This document shows positions 50,601-62,600 of a stretch of 64,000 bases of DNA, one piece after another; the first letter of the stretch is position 1; the number at the start of each line of letters is the position of its first letter. Source of the DNA: Neodiprion pinetum. Lineage: Eukaryota > Arthropoda > Insecta > Hymenoptera > Diprionidae. Made by a program: the position numbers and the translations under genes. A model generated the notes under the pieces. It was given only the letters and a program-made list of their open reading frames with translations, had not been told where the DNA came from and did no database searches. The stretch covers positions 18,870,970 through 18,934,969 of the forward strand of contig NC_060237.1 in NCBI RefSeq assembly GCF_021155775.2, read 5' to 3'.

Positions 50601-50650
50601 AGAATAGTCAGGGACTTCGTAGCAACCAAAACTAGAAATTTCTCTCGACA
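50601..50650 (-). mobile_element. MITE family 1, diverged end fragment
   Basis: The 50 bases (AATAGTCAGGGACTTCGTAGC then AACTAGAAATTTCTCTCGACA) align with the reversed left end of the family, with about ten differences. The terminus itself is degraded. Confidence 0.5.
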
Positions 50651-51415
50651 GGAATATCGCAAGGAAAAATCTAAGGCAAAATTTGAGCACGAATTTCATC
50701 GTGGATATTTTTAATGTAGCGCAAGAATCGCAGTCCTTGCTGCAGCTTTGAATTGAAGCAGCGAGGATCGAAAGCCGGAAAAATGCAGTTGAGAACACCG
50801 TGGCTGGCCGAAGCCGAGTCACGAACGTAAAGAGGTAAGAAAACGTTTGTTTGGGTATAAAAAACCCCTTCGGAAGCCACGCAGCTCGGGCACACTCGGT
50901 TCTTTGTCGGAGTTTCTCGGAGAGCAAAGGGTGAAGCGAGTGGGTGGCTGGGTGGGCAATTTCCCCCCTCAAAGCCGTACGTTAAAAACCTCGAAATATG
51001 ACCTTTGAAAGTTGTATTTTTGAAACGACGTGCCGCACTGCGCGCAACGAATTTTCCTCGGTGTTAACGCGAGGATTTAATTTTTTTTTTTTGCTGCTTC
51101 TTGTGTTGGAGCTACTCTTTGTTATCACAGATTATTTCATTTGGTGTGAATATACGTCCAAACAGTGACATCGAAGCTACGGGGTCAATTCCAGTGAATT
51201 TTTGTACGAAAGAAAGGAATTTAAAGTCGCAAAGACAACACAGAAACGGAAAAGTATTTGAATTTGGTGAAGCTTACTTCGACGTCAGGGTTACCGACAA
51301 TATTGGACACACAACGTCGCGCACTGAAAAATATTTATTACAGAGGTATTAGAAGCAAGCCTGAACGAAAATGTGTTTATATTAACAAAAGGGTATAAAA
51401 ATGGTAACAATCATC

Positions 51416-51550
51416 ACGCGCTGAGAGAAATTTTTAGTTCCGGTTACCGCTCAGTTCTTAACTATTTTCATTTTTTACCACAATCGAAAAATATGGTTCC
51501 GTATAGCAAATGAAAATGAAAATTAGTTTTGTAGCTGTTACCAGAAAGTC
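51416..51550 (+). mobile_element. MITE family 1, truncated left end
   Basis: Starts CGCTGAGAGAAATTTTTAGTTCCGG and follows the family for about 130 bases to TGTTACCAGAAAGTC, then stops abruptly. It is followed by AT-rich DNA with unrelated sequence. Confidence 0.8.
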
Positions 51551-52599
51551 AACCGATCGCCGGTTATTTCAGTATTCATACAATTTTGAGTCTAATTAAC
51601 CCTCAAAAAAGTTCACAAACCATTAACGCAATGGACGATAAAAAAAATTTTGTACACGCATGTACATTAACAGTTATTTCAGGATTCATATCATTTGCAA
51701 CGAAATTTATCCACGATAAAATCTGTAAGCCATTGAAGAAGCTGCATGGAAAGAAAAATATTGTAGATTTTACATCTTCCATGGTAAATATATGGACAGC
51801 CCTTATTTGGGGTTAAATCTACGTTACATTATGTTCCGTATGCAATAGAAGAAAATGAAAATTGTTTTTGCTGCAAGACTTGCCCATCAAAATTCAAATG
51901 ATACGGCAATATTATCCGTATTTCTGATAAAATTAATGTGTGGTATCCATGACTTCAACGCGATTGGAAAAAAAAAACAAGAGAACTACAGTTGGAAGAA
52001 GTGGATTGGCTAAAAATCGATATTCTCTCAATAATTTGACAACTTGTCAAATTATTATATTTGTGAACTGCAAGACTCTTTGCAAAGATGTAAAAATAAA
52101 AAATGATTGAACTACAAACGTAAGCTTGGATGTCGAACATTCATTTCAAATAGCTTCAAAATGATTAGAAACCTGTTAGATTCGATCGATTTGAGTCTAC
52201 GACGGCTCATTTTATTGAGAAGATTATGTTCGAAAAATTTGCTCGACTGCTTTTTTCGTCATGTTCGAACCGTTCGATGTTTTATTTTACAACATTACGC
52301 CGACACTGATTAGCATCAACAAATGGTGAGTCCAATTTGTCAAGAGAAACAAATTAAAATCTGTTACGGCGAATTTCTAGAAATTAACTTCTAATTAAAA
52401 TCGGCTATCATCGAGTGCAATCAAAAGAATCTACTAGATTTTTAACGACTTAACTCGTTTATAAATCGGTGTTTACTATTTTTTTTTTGCATCTTCAAAG
52501 CAATCTTCGCGTAGTTTACGAATATAATATCACTTCGTTAAACGCTCGATATGCGACTATCTCGTAATAAAGTTAATAAAAAGTTTCGATTCCCAAAGC
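51551..52599. other. AT-rich noncoding stretch
   Basis: No supported gene. ORFs at 51586-51816 (TTG start) and 52107-52313 are AT-biased with no recognisable domain. Holds a perfect 27 bp palindrome at 52030-52056, and a diverged direct repeat GTTATTTCAGnATTCATA at about 51565 and 51674. Confidence 0.5.
52030..52056. repeat. Perfect 27 bp palindrome
   Basis: Arms 52030-52042 (AATAATTTGACAA) and 52044-52056 (TTGTCAAATTATT) are exact reverse complements around a single C. The core TTTGACAA also forms the palindrome at 6465-6487. Too short for a MITE; function unknown. Confidence 0.75.
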
Positions 52600-53110
52600 A
52601 TCCGGATTGCCGAAATTGGCGCAGCTTCCGCATCAGCTCCACCGGCCTTCGTTGTCCGTTTCTTTTGTTTTCGAAAGTTTGAGCCGGCGTAGAATATTTT
52701 TTGCAACCTTCGGCGCCACAGAGGGTGCAGAAGGCCTCGAGTCGGCCGATATACCTAGTTCGCAATCCCGATTTCGCCGATCCGGGCTCCAGCTGGCGTC
52801 GGGATGGCATTGTGAGGTATCGGCGTGGTTGTTTGGGACATTTGGCCATCGGACCTGCGAGTCCCGGGTCCCGGGGTGGGTTCTGACCTGCTAAAACAAA
52901 CCTGGTACCCTATCTCGGGTTCATCTCGAGAGGCCTATCTTTGTCTACGCTGACTGAGTGGGACCCCGCGGTGTTGCCTTAGTCCCTTGCTAAGATACTC
53001 CAGACACCAGGGGAGCCCGACTCACGCTGGGAGCATCCTGACTCACGATTACAACTCTCGGTTCGTGCACGAGCTAACTTATTGTTAGCGCGCACTTTTT
53101 CAATCTTACG
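52600..53110 (+). pseudogene. Possible decayed retroelement gag fragment
   Basis: A GC-rich island (about 52600-53050) stands out from AT-rich flanks. In shifted frames it reads like a CCHC-knuckle region of an insect LINE first ORF: a GCLGHLAIGPA-like stretch, with frame changes needed between the Cys and His positions, then a Trp/Cys-containing segment. No frame is intact beyond about 95 codons. The call rests on composition and a broken motif, so it is tentative. The remnant is described as found. Confidence 0.3.
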
Positions 53111-53161
53111 AACAAAACCGTTCGGAATAAAGATTTTTTGAGGCCGACGGTGGGCGAAAAA

Positions 53162-53727
53162 GCGCGGGGTTGATATTCCAAATTTGAAGAAATCAGAAAG
53201 CGACCGATTCCGAATTTTTTGGTGGCGAAACTTGAAATAAGGAATTTAACTTCGATGAAACATCAAAGTTTCGAATGGTTCAAAACCCGACGCTCAAAGT
53301 TCCGAGAGTGCGAAAATGAGAAAATTTCAAAATCTTAAGCATCCAAATTCCATATTGTCGAAGATACTCGGTTCTGTGGATTTCTGACTTGGAAAAATTT
53401 CACCATTTTGATTTTTCTTTGTTTTGGATTTTCGTTACTTTTACGTTCGGTATCCTGGTCATTCTGATCTTCGGGTTTTCTCATTTTTTACGCCCACTCG
53501 TTGAGTAAACAATGACGTGTGAGTATATTTTAATTATCGAAATTTTGCTCTATCGAAACTCGAATTTTAGTATCTTGTATTTCGGAACTTTGAGCCGTCG
53601 GGTTTCTAGCTATTCGAAGCTTTGTTGTTTCGTGAGAGTTTGATTTCTCGACGTCAAGTTTCACCACCTAATAAACCGGAATTAAGCGCTTTCGGAACTT
53701 TCCACATTTGGAACTTTAACCCCGTCC
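53162..53727. mobile_element. Decayed foldback element, arms of about 147 bp
   Basis: The left arm 53162-53308, when reversed, aligns along its length with 53581-53727. Shared blocks are TCGGAACTTTGAG-CGTCGGGTTT, ATTCGAAnCTTTGnTGTTTC, TCAAGTTTCnCCACC and ATTTGGAA-TnAACCCCG. Identity falls in between, so the copy is old. The central 270 bases are AT-rich without an ORF. It could fold as a long hairpin if transcribed. Confidence 0.7.
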
Positions 53728-56704
53728 TGGCAAAAAGTAGGAACGATCAACATCTCGGAGAATCGAAAATAAAAAACCTGATTCGTGCAAGTTCAAAGTA
53801 ATAAAACGTCACAATGCCATCTTTCGGCCAGCTTTTCAGGCTCAAATTTCTACTCAGCTCCTATTTTGATACTAAGATTTGAAAATCGTTCAGTTTTCAG
53901 AGCCTTACAATCACCTGACAATTTCGTTACGCTATTGAATTGAAACTTTGCTTTCGAATTCTTATCGCTTACTGTCGTAGAAAAAAAAAGTCGCACAATG
54001 TGTTTGTCGTCTGAAAAAAAAAATTGGACACTTTCAAATATGAAATTCATATCAAGGTAAGCTCTCTAAAACTGCCCAAAAGATACGTTTCTCGATATTT
54101 TCAGTCCTACATGTACGAAGGAAATAAAAAACGTATCTATTTTTTGTTATCCGGTAAAAGGCTGAAATTTTTTAGTATCTCCTAAAATTTATAGACCGGG
54201 ATGAATACGGCACGATACTTCAATCCTCCGTTTCTCGAATATTCCGATCACGGACGAAAGTTTTAATTTTCATCCGAACGAAGCTGCCAGTTCGATCGAT
54301 CATTTATTTCCGATCGATATCCATGCACGACAAGCAGAACGGTACGAAGTTCGTGGGCAGAGACACGAGCTCAACGAGAACGAAATCCTGACTTATCAAG
54401 GAGAGGAGAGGAGAGGACGGAGTGTGGGTGAAAGAATCTACGAGTGAGCGAGTTCGTCGCTGGTCGTTAAAGCTGAAAATTTCACGCGCAGCGTATTTTT
54501 GTTGCACGTATTTCCTTCAGAAAATTTCACTCGCAGCGAATGCCCGCCCGGCTCACTTTTTTACTCAAGTTTCTTCATAGCGTGGAACGGGCTTTTACAC
54601 TTGTTGCTCTGCATGGGGCCGGGTAAAAACTCGGAACGCCCTTTCTTGCCCGTCTACGAGTATAAGACCCACGGAAAATCCCCTACGTCAAACCTGACGC
54701 TCCCTTCTTGACAGTCTCGCTTTTCCCACTACTCACTATGCACATGTGCATTCGTAGCGCGGGAGATAGAAATATTCGGGGATATACTTGCATGACGAAA
54801 TACAGATCTCACTCGCTACGCTGATCCAATATGTGGGAACGCGGGCATTCGTATTGGGTATGATAATCGAATTCGTATCGTTTTTATCGGTGTTATTATT
54901 TTTATACGGTATCACGTTTGCTCGGCTGATGAGAATTCAAGCCAAGCTTGTAGATAAATTATCATGGGATACAATTTTTATTCACATCGCTCACTGGTGA
55001 ATCATTTGGAACAAAATCACACGCTGCTTTTCAGCCTGATTCGATTTAGGAAGAACCGAAATTTACTCCGATTCTACACCCTTTCAAGCAATCTCATTGG
55101 TGTTTTTTAGCGGGATGGAGTGGAACTAGAGAAATTTACCGATCTTTGGAGGCTGATAATATTCTCCAAAATTACTTCAACGCTCGGTTTCTCTTATGAA
55201 AAATTATCCCACTTCGAAGAAAGTGAATTATGAACCATATTTTTTCTTCTTTTTTTTTTCGTTATTCCATCACACATCTTGCATACATTCAAACATTCAT
55301 ATATCATAGACGAATAACAACGCGTTGCAACATGGCGTATAGGTTGCGGCATGGTTGGATAAGTAAGCAGAAATGCGGAAGTCACGCAGACATAAATATT
55401 TATGAACAATAAAAGCAGTTCTGAATAATAAATACCAAGTCGGAAAAGAATGATCACGCACCAACGGATTTCTAAACCACTCTTTGCGTCCCAAGGTTTT
55501 CCTGCTGGCGGAAATCAGGCGCGTGTAATAAAAGATAACGTCGAAAAAAGTCATACGAATTGTAATCAAGGCGAGCGAAGAGAAAATTTTCACCCCCTCA
55601 TCGCACGTGGCTCATTTGCACAAGTTCACGAGAGTTTCGGGTGTCGGTGGAAAATGGAAAAATTTACGGCCACTCGGAGGGTCCGACAATAAAGAGGAAT
55701 AACGACGATTTTCTTGAGAAGGTCGGGAAAGGTCGGGGCCTTAAGCCTCTCGGATGGTCTGAAAAGGGACCCCAGGGCCCGGAGAGGTGGGCCTTAAGAA
55801 GGGGCACATCCGGGCAACCGCATCGTATCTTTTCGGGACAATGTTTTGGAGGGAGTGACAATTGACTTTTGAATTTTCACAATAGGGATTTCAGGGTTCG
55901 CATTGTGCAGGTGCGCACCATCCTCGGACAATAAGGGCATTCAAATCGAAACAGGTGAACACTATTGACCCCCGGTAATTTCGGGATATTCATAACCGTC
56001 CGCAACTCTCCCCGCGATCGTCTCTCACGTTTCAAACCGGGTAGGGGGAAAAAAAAAAAAAAAAAAACTAGAATTACCGATTGACAGAAGGGCCAGAATA
56101 TCGAAGTTTCATCGACTCGAGAATCTTATTCGTGGTGTTTAAAAATGTGGAAATTTCAAGAGCAGAAAATTGAAAACATGGAAAGTCGAAACATGGAATA
56201 GCAAAATCGAAAATCTGTATACTATTCTGTATTATCAAGAGGAATTTCGACGATTCTACAGTTTGGTATTACATGTTCTGACCTTTCTAATATTTTACTT
56301 CTCTTCCATCTTTTGACCCTCAACATTGTTGATTTCTGTACATCAAGTTTCTGCTTCTTTAAATACTCGATATTGCGGTCCTTCGATTTTTGTTCTTTCT
56401 ATATTTTTATCTCCACCCGTTTCAACATCTCTCATTGGTACTTGGAATGGCATTCGAAGTGAACAATGTGCCGATTGTTCCAGCGGCATTCAATTTCGGA
56501 AGAAAACATTGAAGGGTTGAACTTTCGACTTGTGATCCATTTACAAATAATCAACGTTCACACCTGCGCGCATAAAGGCAACTCTTGGACCGCAGAAGTG
56601 AAACAAATTCATTTGCATTTGGGTCAAAAGAAGCGTGTGGTACGTTTCCGGTCTGGTAGAGGAAATTCCGTTCCAATGAAATTTTCGATTGTCCTTACTA
56701 TACA
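53728..56704. other. Noncoding stretch
   Basis: No supported gene. Contains an A run at 56050-56066 and a short direct repeat GAAAATTTCACnCGCAGCG (about 54475 and 54521). ORFs up to about 98 codons show no recognisable domain. Confidence 0.5.
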
Positions 56705-57072
56705 ATCCTGAAAAACTATTTTCACTTTTTACCATAACCGAAAAAATTTAGTTATGGGTTTAAATTGAAAATCAATTTTGTTACTGTTACCTAAAAATCT
56801 ACTTTGTAGTACTATTTTTTTTTTTTTTTTTTCGGTTACGGTCACACGTAAAACTATAAATGTTTATAACTATTGCGATCAAGTGATGTTAGGGCGTTGA
56901 ATAATCAAAAATGTGCCGTATTGACAACTATGATTACACTAAACTGGAACTTGTACCACATTTTCTTGCAATATCGACAATATTTGAAAAGTTATTATAA
57001 CGACATCACCCGTTTTACTAAAATCTTTTAATACCCAACATACAAAACGCAATTATTCTCACAATCGGTGTA
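56705..57072 (+). mobile_element. Diverged relative of MITE family 1
   Basis: The left part (ACTATTTTCACTTTTTACCATAACCG) follows the family body in diverged form, and the right end (CAATTATTCTCACAATCGGTGTA) matches the longer terminus CACTGATTGTGAGA in reverse. The left terminus is lost. An older or sister subfamily. Confidence 0.6.
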
Positions 57073-59538
57073 TCCTGTTTGTCGTGCGAAATAATTTGAG
57101 CACGTTGCACATCGCAGGCAGATATAATACGCGTGTTGCAGCGTTGGGTTAAAATTGGCCCAGACCTTCAACCCGCTGCTCAGGGTCACCCTAACCGAAC
57201 TATTTCTGTGTTTGGCAAAACGATTTGAAAATAAACATCTCACGTTATGCTCGGATTGCACCGGGTGCGATTTCCCCTACGGTCAACGTTGGAGAGTGCG
57301 AGAGGACGGTTGAAAAATACCACGGAACGATGGTAACCAGTTGATGTTCCAAAGAGAAATTGGCATGTAGCCCGCGACTTTGTTGAATTATTATACTAAC
57401 CGGTCAAGAGTCTCGCTGTCGGTCGATTCACAGAATTTTGCACCCGTCGTGTGTACGCGTGCGAAAGTAAAAGCTTGTGTTTTTACGCTATATTTCCAAC
57501 AATAACTGCGTGTGAAATTTTTTTTATTCCAAGGGAAAAGCTTCCGCTCTCCGCGTTATCAGCGAGACTCAACCCCGGCAAACAAACAGATAATATGCGA
57601 ACGACCCATTAGCAGATTAACTCCCCCTATCAGACGCTGCGTATACTTGGTAAGCAAATGTAACTGCCACCCACTGACGCGGCCCCTTAACTGATCATCT
57701 TACTTCCGACCAAACTAAACAGTCGACGGAAGAAAATGCCGTTAAAAAAAAGTCAAGCCGATAAGAGAACGGAGCCAAGGTGCAGCTCGGCCGATGTTTT
57801 TTTCACCCGCGTGCTTTTATTTTATCTTAGAAAATAGAACGTTTTCACAGAATTCCTAGCTAGATTAGAAAAAATGTTACAGATCAAGTGTATTGTTTAA
57901 AATTAACGAAAATCGAATTATCATTCTTCCAATAGGATATTATATTTACCAAATCACCAAGCGCGTCTAATTATACAACACGATGATAATGAGAATGTAT
58001 TTAGTTCAAGTAAACATCGGTGTTAAGTGATATCGCATTCTCATGCTACAACGTCGAGTCTTCTTCGCGAGAATTCATAACGTATGAAGAGACGAAATGA
58101 TTTCTTACCAAACGACTTGCAAGTTATATCTTGCGTGAACTAAGAGGTGCAAATTTTTTCACGCGTGGGTGGACCTCGTGGCCTGACGGAATAAAAAACG
58201 CGTGATTATTCACTCACGAGAAAAAGGCCAAGACGAATTTCATACGAACCAAGCCATGACTCGAGACTTCAACACTAATCTATCCTACCTGTCGTCATAT
58301 TTTTCGTATAATTACGCCGCTCCGGTGACTCATCGGTAAGTTTTTCCGACCTTCCTTACAGCCGCTACCGGTTTCAAATTAACTTAGCTCGGAGGCTAAA
58401 ATATGACGAAGCGACCATTAGAATGAAAACAGCAATCACCCGAAAATTTTCAGTCATTAGAGAACACGATTTGTGAAAAATCCAGTTCCGGGAATTTTTT
58501 ATCGGCAGCTAATTTTGGAGCAATGAGAAATTGAGTAAATTCTGAACAATGGGAAATTTGCCGTGAAGCATGTCTCGCCAAATTTTCAGTTGATACTATT
58601 TCGGATCTGAAAACAGTGCGTCTGCTGCCACTGTGATCATTGCTCGCTTGGAGCTCAATTCTGGCTCGAAATCAACCCAGACTCGAGACTGTCGGATGAA
58701 CTGAAACCCCAAAGACTGATGATCTGGTCATTTGCATTATGACACATGTACTTTCTCAAACATGCAACGACCTCTGGTCGAATGGAGTGTGAATACAGTA
58801 ATCGTACACGGGTACAAAGGTATAATTTAAAGATATGAGCAAGCAGAAAACAATGTCCGAACGATATTCTTAATCACTCACAAAAATATTACGTTTCCTC
58901 GTAAAGCATTTCTAGCTCGATCTCAACTCGAGAAGCCGAGCCTAATGACATGGAACGTGAAATCTCACGCGAGTAAATGTAAGTGGTAGTACTCAAGGTC
59001 AGTGCAATGATTTTCATAGGAGTAACAATTTTAATGTTAACATTACATAATATCACGTAGCCAAAGCGAAGCTTAAGCATTGTTTTGGTGAAAGATGCTT
59101 TTCAAGCTCATGGTAATGAGTTGTTTGCCAAGGCGAGCTTTTCAATCGTAGCAACAGCTGTTCTTTTCCCGCAAACCCAGCCGACAGAAGTGAGTTGATA
59201 ACTTTCAAAATGATTTTCATCCAAAGACACGAACGCTTGCAATTGCATCACGAAAGGAATTCAATTTATGCGTTTAAATTTATCTGGCAAAACGTTGAGA
59301 GAAGATTTTTCGCCACCAAATTAACGGCTTATTTTCAAACACGTTGAGGGAGTTTTTACGCTCAGCGTCCGACCTTTTTATTTATTAAACTACTCTTTTG
59401 GTAACAACTTTTTGAAGGAAAAGAATCATCTTCTAATCTACCATGAAAATATGAATCACAATTTTTACAAAAATTCAATATAAACCAAAAAATTTCGGAG
59501 AGATTGTTTCAAAATTTTTCTTTTCGTTTCTTTGTTTG
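57073..59538. other. Noncoding stretch
   Basis: No supported gene. Short ORFs only, no clear repeats seen. Confidence 0.5.
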
Positions 59539-59645
59539 CCCGCCATATTTGATTCGCCATTTTGCGTTTTCAAATGTCGATACCAGACTTTAAATCAGTG
59601 GCCCCAAAAGCCGATGTATACAAAATTTCAAGCAAATCGCATGTA
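59539..59645 (-). repeat. Single unit of the degenerate insect intergenic repeat
   Basis: Reads CCGCCATATTTGATTCGCCA, then TTTTCAAATGTCGATACCAGA, then a CAGTGGCCCCAAAAGC block and an AATTTCAAGCAAATC end. Reversed, it has the same skeleton as the units at 22480-22870 (a CTGATTnnnAnTCTGG phrase followed by an ATGGCGnATC phrase). Confidence 0.6.
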
Positions 59646-62600
59646 TAAATGAAAAGTATACGCACGAAAGGATTAAAGAGTGTCTCCTCGCCTCTCGAGC
59701 GTTTACTTCTCGTTAAACTTGTCGATTTCAAGGAAAGCTCCATTACAGGTACGGGAAGTTACAGAGCGTCAACCGCTGTCCTTCCACGCATGAAATAAAA
59801 CGGGAGTCTTTCCTGGTTCGAAGACAAGGATCAAAAAATTTCGCCGGTGTCTAAAACGCAGGCTGCTTGATCCCAGCGACATACGTATATACGTATTATA
59901 TTGTATATCATGGCCTTGCGGAGTGTCGAGGTGACGTTAGACGAGACGAACTCTTAACCGGGAATCTGCCTAGAGCGGCTAGAAGTAGAGCCCGAATGCG
60001 ATAAGACCTTATCCATCGTCCGTAATATAAGGGTGGAGGCGAACCTCGAGACCTCGGTACGTGTCTCACGTACAACTCGCACACCGAGTCGTCTAAGCCG
60101 ACCATCAAGCCGCGGGTTTCACACGGACTTCCTTATCGCGAGGTTGATGCGATACAAGCCGCCTCGGTTTGCCGGTGAAGTCAGACTACAGATCTGACAT
60201 GGGATGCTGTTTTTTATTTTGATTTATTTTTTTATTTTTTTCCATAGACTTCGCCCGGATCCTCTGCTCGACTCTTGCTTATTACTCGTCTCCGTTGCAG
60301 CCGTCTTGCCACGTTGCAAGATGAAACCAATGCCGTAGATACCGGAGGATACAGAAGAACGGACATGAGAGAGAGAAATGCAAAATCGGCACTCCGGCTA
60401 TCGAAGATCGATGCGCGAGGCGAAATACGATTGATACTTGTCTTACATTCGAGCAATTTTTAGGCTCCTTTTTGTCAAACTTCGTCAGACGCTCAGCTGA
60501 TGTTGGAACGAAAATCCGATCAGAACAGGTTCAGATGTAATAAAAATTGATCAATGTTTAATACTAAATGACCGTTTTGTCCACAGTTTATATTATAGTA
60601 GCGTATTACAGTAATGTTAATTAAATAATTGGTATATAATTCACAAATCTCTCTTCGAAGGACTGGAAGAGTTATTTGATCCTGAAATCGCAAACGATTG
60701 TCGAAAAAAGCAAATCGTTAAAAGCGACCACAACACCGATTGCCAAAATTCGGTATCACATCGTTCAAACTTCTGGTTGAAATTGCTCGACAAATTTCTT
60801 GAAAATCGTCCGAAGATCGTTGTCGGATATATGAAAATATTTTAATACGACAAGTCGCGATTATATTTACACTGTGAATACATTGTTTTCACGGTCCTGC
60901 AGGCTCGCCTCTCTTTATGTAAAAATATAACCAGAAAATGTATGAAAATTTCATTCACCCCCGATCGTTTACCGAGAAATCGGATAAAAATCCCCGCGCG
61001 GTTGTCTAGACGATCGTAGACGCGAATCGTGCAAGCGATTCCTCGATAAATGCGAGTCTGGGTGCAGCCTGCACAATCATATTGTGTACGGTCTAGCGGT
61101 TGGACTCTGGGCCGTGGCCTGTAGTTTATGGCCAGAGACCAGGCACCGCTGTAACGTGGATACTCATGCCGAGTCCCACTGGCTTGGCTTGTAACTGCAG
61201 CGGCGGCGTCGGTGGTTTTACGCTGGTCATGCTTGGCTGAGGTCCTTCGGAAATGGGTGAACAGGACACGCGTTGAGCGTGGCTGTTCGCCGCTACGTGG
61301 GGAAAAAGACAAGATTATCGGGAAAAAGCCAACGACTGATTGAAGAAAAAGAGAAAAATCGATTCCAACGATTAAACTGCAAGCTAGTCACATTTTGTTG
61401 TCCTCTTCGCTCCGTAATTATAAGTATACGTACACATCGAAAATCAGGACTCGGTCATTTAATTTTAAGATCATCTTCGAAATTACGAATCGTATTTTAG
61501 ATTTTGGATGGCCAATTTTATCATATTATCGAATATTGAGTTGCCTGGGCGTGTTTTGGACAATTTTTTTACCGCTGCAGTTGTTGAACCACGTCGTTAG
61601 GTGTCTTGAATTTAAGTATCCTCAAAACTTTACGGATCGTCAGAGGATTGAGGGGAAAAAATTTATGAAGTTGATAAAAACGTGGTAGTGGAAGCGTTAA
61701 TTTGTGATAAAGTTCATTCGAAACCATTCTGCACGGTGCTACCAAAAGTTTCTAAAAATAAGTTAAAAATATTCTCAGGATCGGTGTTACATTACAACAA
61801 TTTTCAGACGATTTCGGAAAAGTGAGTATGTTTAATAAGTTTAATCATAAGCACATGAAAATGAGACCTCGTCTGATACTCTGTCTGTAATGTGAAGATA
61901 TTGCACAAGTTCGCCAAGTATCGTCAAAATCGCTTGAAAAACAACGGCATAGAAATTGGTGGACAAAAATAGTCGATCGGGAATTATGATCGTTGATCGC
62001 AGAGAAACGTTTTGTTGTGTGCCTGACAAAGAGACAAGACAAGTTAAAAATACGTAAAGGAATATCCGGAGAGTAGAAAAAAGTAACCGCCGGACGATGC
62101 GATGCTCCTCGGGTTCTTACGCCTTATCGCGGTTTTATCGCTCGACAAATATTATAATTCCTTATCTTTAGAGAGTGTACTTTCGTCAGTGTATCGTCGA
62201 CACGGTTGCGGGGAGGGAGCTGCTCAAATAGAATAATACGCTGCTTAAGCTGGCTACCGATTCTTGTGAAACGAACTCGCAATCAGTCAAAGTGGAATTA
62301 TCGTTCTGAGGGAAGCCGATTTTTTTTTTTTTCGAATTACTGGAAACGCAGACAGTGATAGGGAAGTTATCGTGCTGCTAGTTTTCGGAGAAATTAGTCG
62401 GTCATCCTATAACTATTTGAACTTTAGATCTTGATACGGATTTAAAATGTCAGGATCTTGCATCAATCTTTGGAGAAGAAGCATCGATCGTATCGACGGG
62501 AGAAATTTTTATACGAATTTTTTTCTTTTTCATCTGTTCTGATTTACATTTTTCATATCTTCAATCGAACTCAAAACTTTGGAATGAACCTGGATATTCA

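Noticed and set aside
60842..61312. 156-codon minus-strand ORF
   Set aside because: Opens on TTG with no early ATG, lies in a GC-richer patch where chance ORFs are longer, and shows no domain.
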